DNA of 64,000 bases, taken from the NCBI GenBank assembly GCA_031769625.1, contig JAUIMM010000121.1, positions 13,016,001-13,080,000 of the forward strand, read 5' to 3'. This stretch comes from Taudactylus pleione. Taxonomy: Eukaryota > Chordata > Amphibia > Anura > Myobatrachidae. This document shows, piece after piece, positions 62,501 through 64,000 of this stretch. The first letter of the stretch is position 1. Each line of letters starts with the position of its first letter. Below the pieces are notes generated by a model, which saw nothing but the letters and a program-made list of their open reading frames with translations, ran no database searches and was not told the origin of the DNA. Both the position numbers and the translations under genes were made by a program.

Positions 62501-62970
62501 GCTGCAGATGGGCTTTACTCTGGTCACCGTTTTTTTTCCGTCTCCCTCTGGAGAGAATGTGATTCTTGTGTGTGTCCAGATCTTTCTTCTTTCTCTTCCT
62601 TCTCCTCCGGCTTATGGCTTGGTACGTAACTGAGATGCCTTGGCTCGGGGGCGGGGTATAGGAGGGGGACCCTAATGCATCCTGGGAGGCTGAAAACTTA
62701 ACTGTATGGTGCCCGATGCCTGACGTCATCACCTATACCCCAAGGTATCCTGTGGAACCCTATGGACTTCGTAGAAATAGAGATAACAAAAGTAAGTTCT
62801 TACCATATCTCATATTATAGCATGTGTGGATACAGAAGACGAAATATGCCATCTATAAATAGTATAATTATCCCTTTGCTTGTTTGCAGCATTGTTAATG
62901 ATTTTATTGTGTTTTCTATTTTTCCGAGGGGTGTTCTGGTTATTGCAACATGTTGCTTAGATCACACAAC

Positions 62971-63273
62971 TAATGCTACATTAACACGGGACGATTTTCC
63001 TGAACGACATTAACGATATCGTTCAACGATAAATCGTTCATAGAAGTTTTTTTTATGCAGTTATCTATATCTATGGTCGACCGTACATGCAGGCCAACTT
63101 GGACTATTTTGTCAAGATTTACCTGTAAAGACATGACTTCACTGAAATATCTATCATAGATCTCTATCAGTGTGTACACCCAAAATCGTTTGCCCTGCAC
63201 TACAGAAAGTTGGAGGGAAATCTATCGGCGATATCTTTGGTTGTGCAGGTTGTACAGTGTGTATGCAGCATTA
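62971..63273. mobile_element. MITE with TAATGCTACAT-type ends
   Basis: TAATGCTACATTAACAC at the left and the complement of GTGTGTATGCAGCATTA at the right match imperfectly. The inside has GAACGAC and CGTTCAACGATAAATCGTTC words like the other ACGAT-rich MITEs in this window. Confidence 0.6.
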
Positions 63274-63758
63274 GGGCCTGGTTCAGAGATTGAAGCAATG
63301 GCAATATTTACGCAGTTGAGCAATTATTGGTGATCTGCGCATATATATACGTAAAGTTCCATTACCATCGGTGGTCGCAATGAGGATTTGTCCACAGAGT
63401 GATCGAAAGTCAGGGAGCATTTGGGGAAGATAACGGGTGAGTGGCGCTCAAAATACCGTTGTGTTGCAACCATTTTGGGGGCGTGTCGTAGAATGCGATT
63501 GTGATCTTGTATGCAGAAAAAACGGCTCCGGTGTCTGAGTTTCGGTGGTCATTCTGGGTAACGATAGGCTTACACAGAATTCTGATAATTGACTGATCTG
63601 TGAACTATGCTGCGTCTTTGTACTTAGTCGTTTGGATTAGCAAAGCCACTGGTGGGCGTCTCAATTCATATCCCGGTGGCCACGACATTTGCATAGTTTG
63701 GCACAGTCGCTGCATACAAATTCACAGCATCATTGGCGTGCAGCTCTGAATCAGGCCC
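63274..63758. mobile_element. MITE with GGGCCTGATTCAGAG ends, TA flanks
   Basis: GGGCCTGGTTCAGAG at the left is matched by CTCTGAATCAGGCCC at the right, and TA lies on both sides (63272-63273, 63759-63760). This is the same terminal family as 1680-7336. It abuts the previous MITE with no spacer. Confidence 0.72.
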
Positions 63759-63845
63759 TAAGACTCCATATGCACATTGATTGCAGAAATAGTGAATTGG
63801 CATGTATTAACTGTTACACTATATTTGCTAAAATAAAGGACAGAG

Positions 63846-63990
63846 GAGTAGATTTACTAACCCTTGGAGAGAGATAAAGTACCAACGTATCAGCTCCTAA
63901 CTTTCGTTTTTCAAACACAACCTGTAAAGTGACAGGAGCTGATTGGTTGATACTTTAACTCTTTCCAAGGCTTAGTCCATCTCCCCCAGA
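63846..63990. mobile_element. 145-bp palindromic MITE
   Basis: The left GGAGTAGATTTACTAACCCT and the right complement GGAGATGGACTAAGCCTTGG lead into paired inner arms (AAAGTACCAAC / AAAGTATCAAC; CAGCTCCT / AGGAGCTG). Confidence 0.7.
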
Positions 63991-64000
63991 GTTTATTTTA

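Larger units (their letters stand above)
56930..62818 (+). mobile_element. DIRS-type retrotransposon copy 3, structurally complete
   Basis: The left terminus (CATCAGGGTCCATAGGGTAT, 56941) and the right terminus (62640-62818) are inverted copies. The internal complementary region (62345-62500) contains the complement of the left terminus (ATACCCTATGGACCCTGATG) followed by the complement of the right terminus (GATATGGTAAGAACTTACC). Together with gag, reverse transcriptase, RNase H and tyrosine recombinase in order, this is the full DIRS layout. It starts within about 3 bp of the Tc1 target site at 56928. Frames are interrupted at a few points only. Confidence 0.93.

Overview
The window is vertebrate nuclear DNA, most likely from a frog or another amphibian with a large, transposon-swollen genome. 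The evidence is a standard vertebrate exon/intron gene (BCS1L) together with three DIRS-type tyrosine-recombinase retrotransposons, an L1 LINE, an L2/CR1-type LINE, a Tc1 transposon, hAT transposons and many foldback MITEs. The species cannot be named from the sequence alone. Nothing here is bacterial or viral.

Two host genes can be supported. (1) The complete coding region of BCS1L, the mitochondrial AAA chaperone that completes respiratory complex III, lies on the minus strand. It has seven coding exons between 52002 and 26073. They join in frame to 1260 nt (419 residues plus stop), the same length as the human protein. A GC-rich promoter-like segment lies near 52.9-53.3 kb. (2) The last coding exon of a mitochondrial-type cytochrome P450 resembling CYP27A1 lies on the plus strand at 18707-18823. 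The rest of that gene would be upstream of the window. The two genes point tail to tail. BCS1L and CYP27A1 also lie in the same chromosomal neighbourhood in human (2q35).

Layout: 1-8.3 kb is a Tc1 end, microsatellite, a LINE 3' fragment, and a nested set of inverted repeats whose core is a 5.1-kb insertion with two 2.27-kb arms. 8.26-15.97 kb is a non-autonomous hAT element (8-bp target duplication) split by a 6.1-kb L1 (16-bp target duplication). 16-19 kb holds MITEs and the P450 exon. 19.07-23.5 kb is a decayed ZBED-type hAT transposon flanked by a 0.53-kb direct repeat. 25.9-53.1 kb is BCS1L, whose introns carry a PIF/Harbinger-like MITE, DIRS copy 1, an L2/CR1-type LINE, a 62-bp tandem repeat, DIRS copy 2, minisatellites and a TA-flanked inverted-repeat element. 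53.7-54.8 kb is MITEs. 55.3-56.9 kb is a Tc1 transposon with one premature stop. 56.9-62.8 kb is DIRS copy 3, which keeps both inverted termini and the internal complementary region. 63-64 kb is more MITEs.

The most unusual observation is a P450 heme-binding exon, with its splice donor and some intron, sitting inside one terminal repeat of DIRS copy 2 within a BCS1L intron. It would be contiguous in protein with the P450 terminal exon found 22 kb away, but the order is reversed. Also worth checking are hammerhead-ribozyme-like cores in the palindromic element and in a BCS1L intron.
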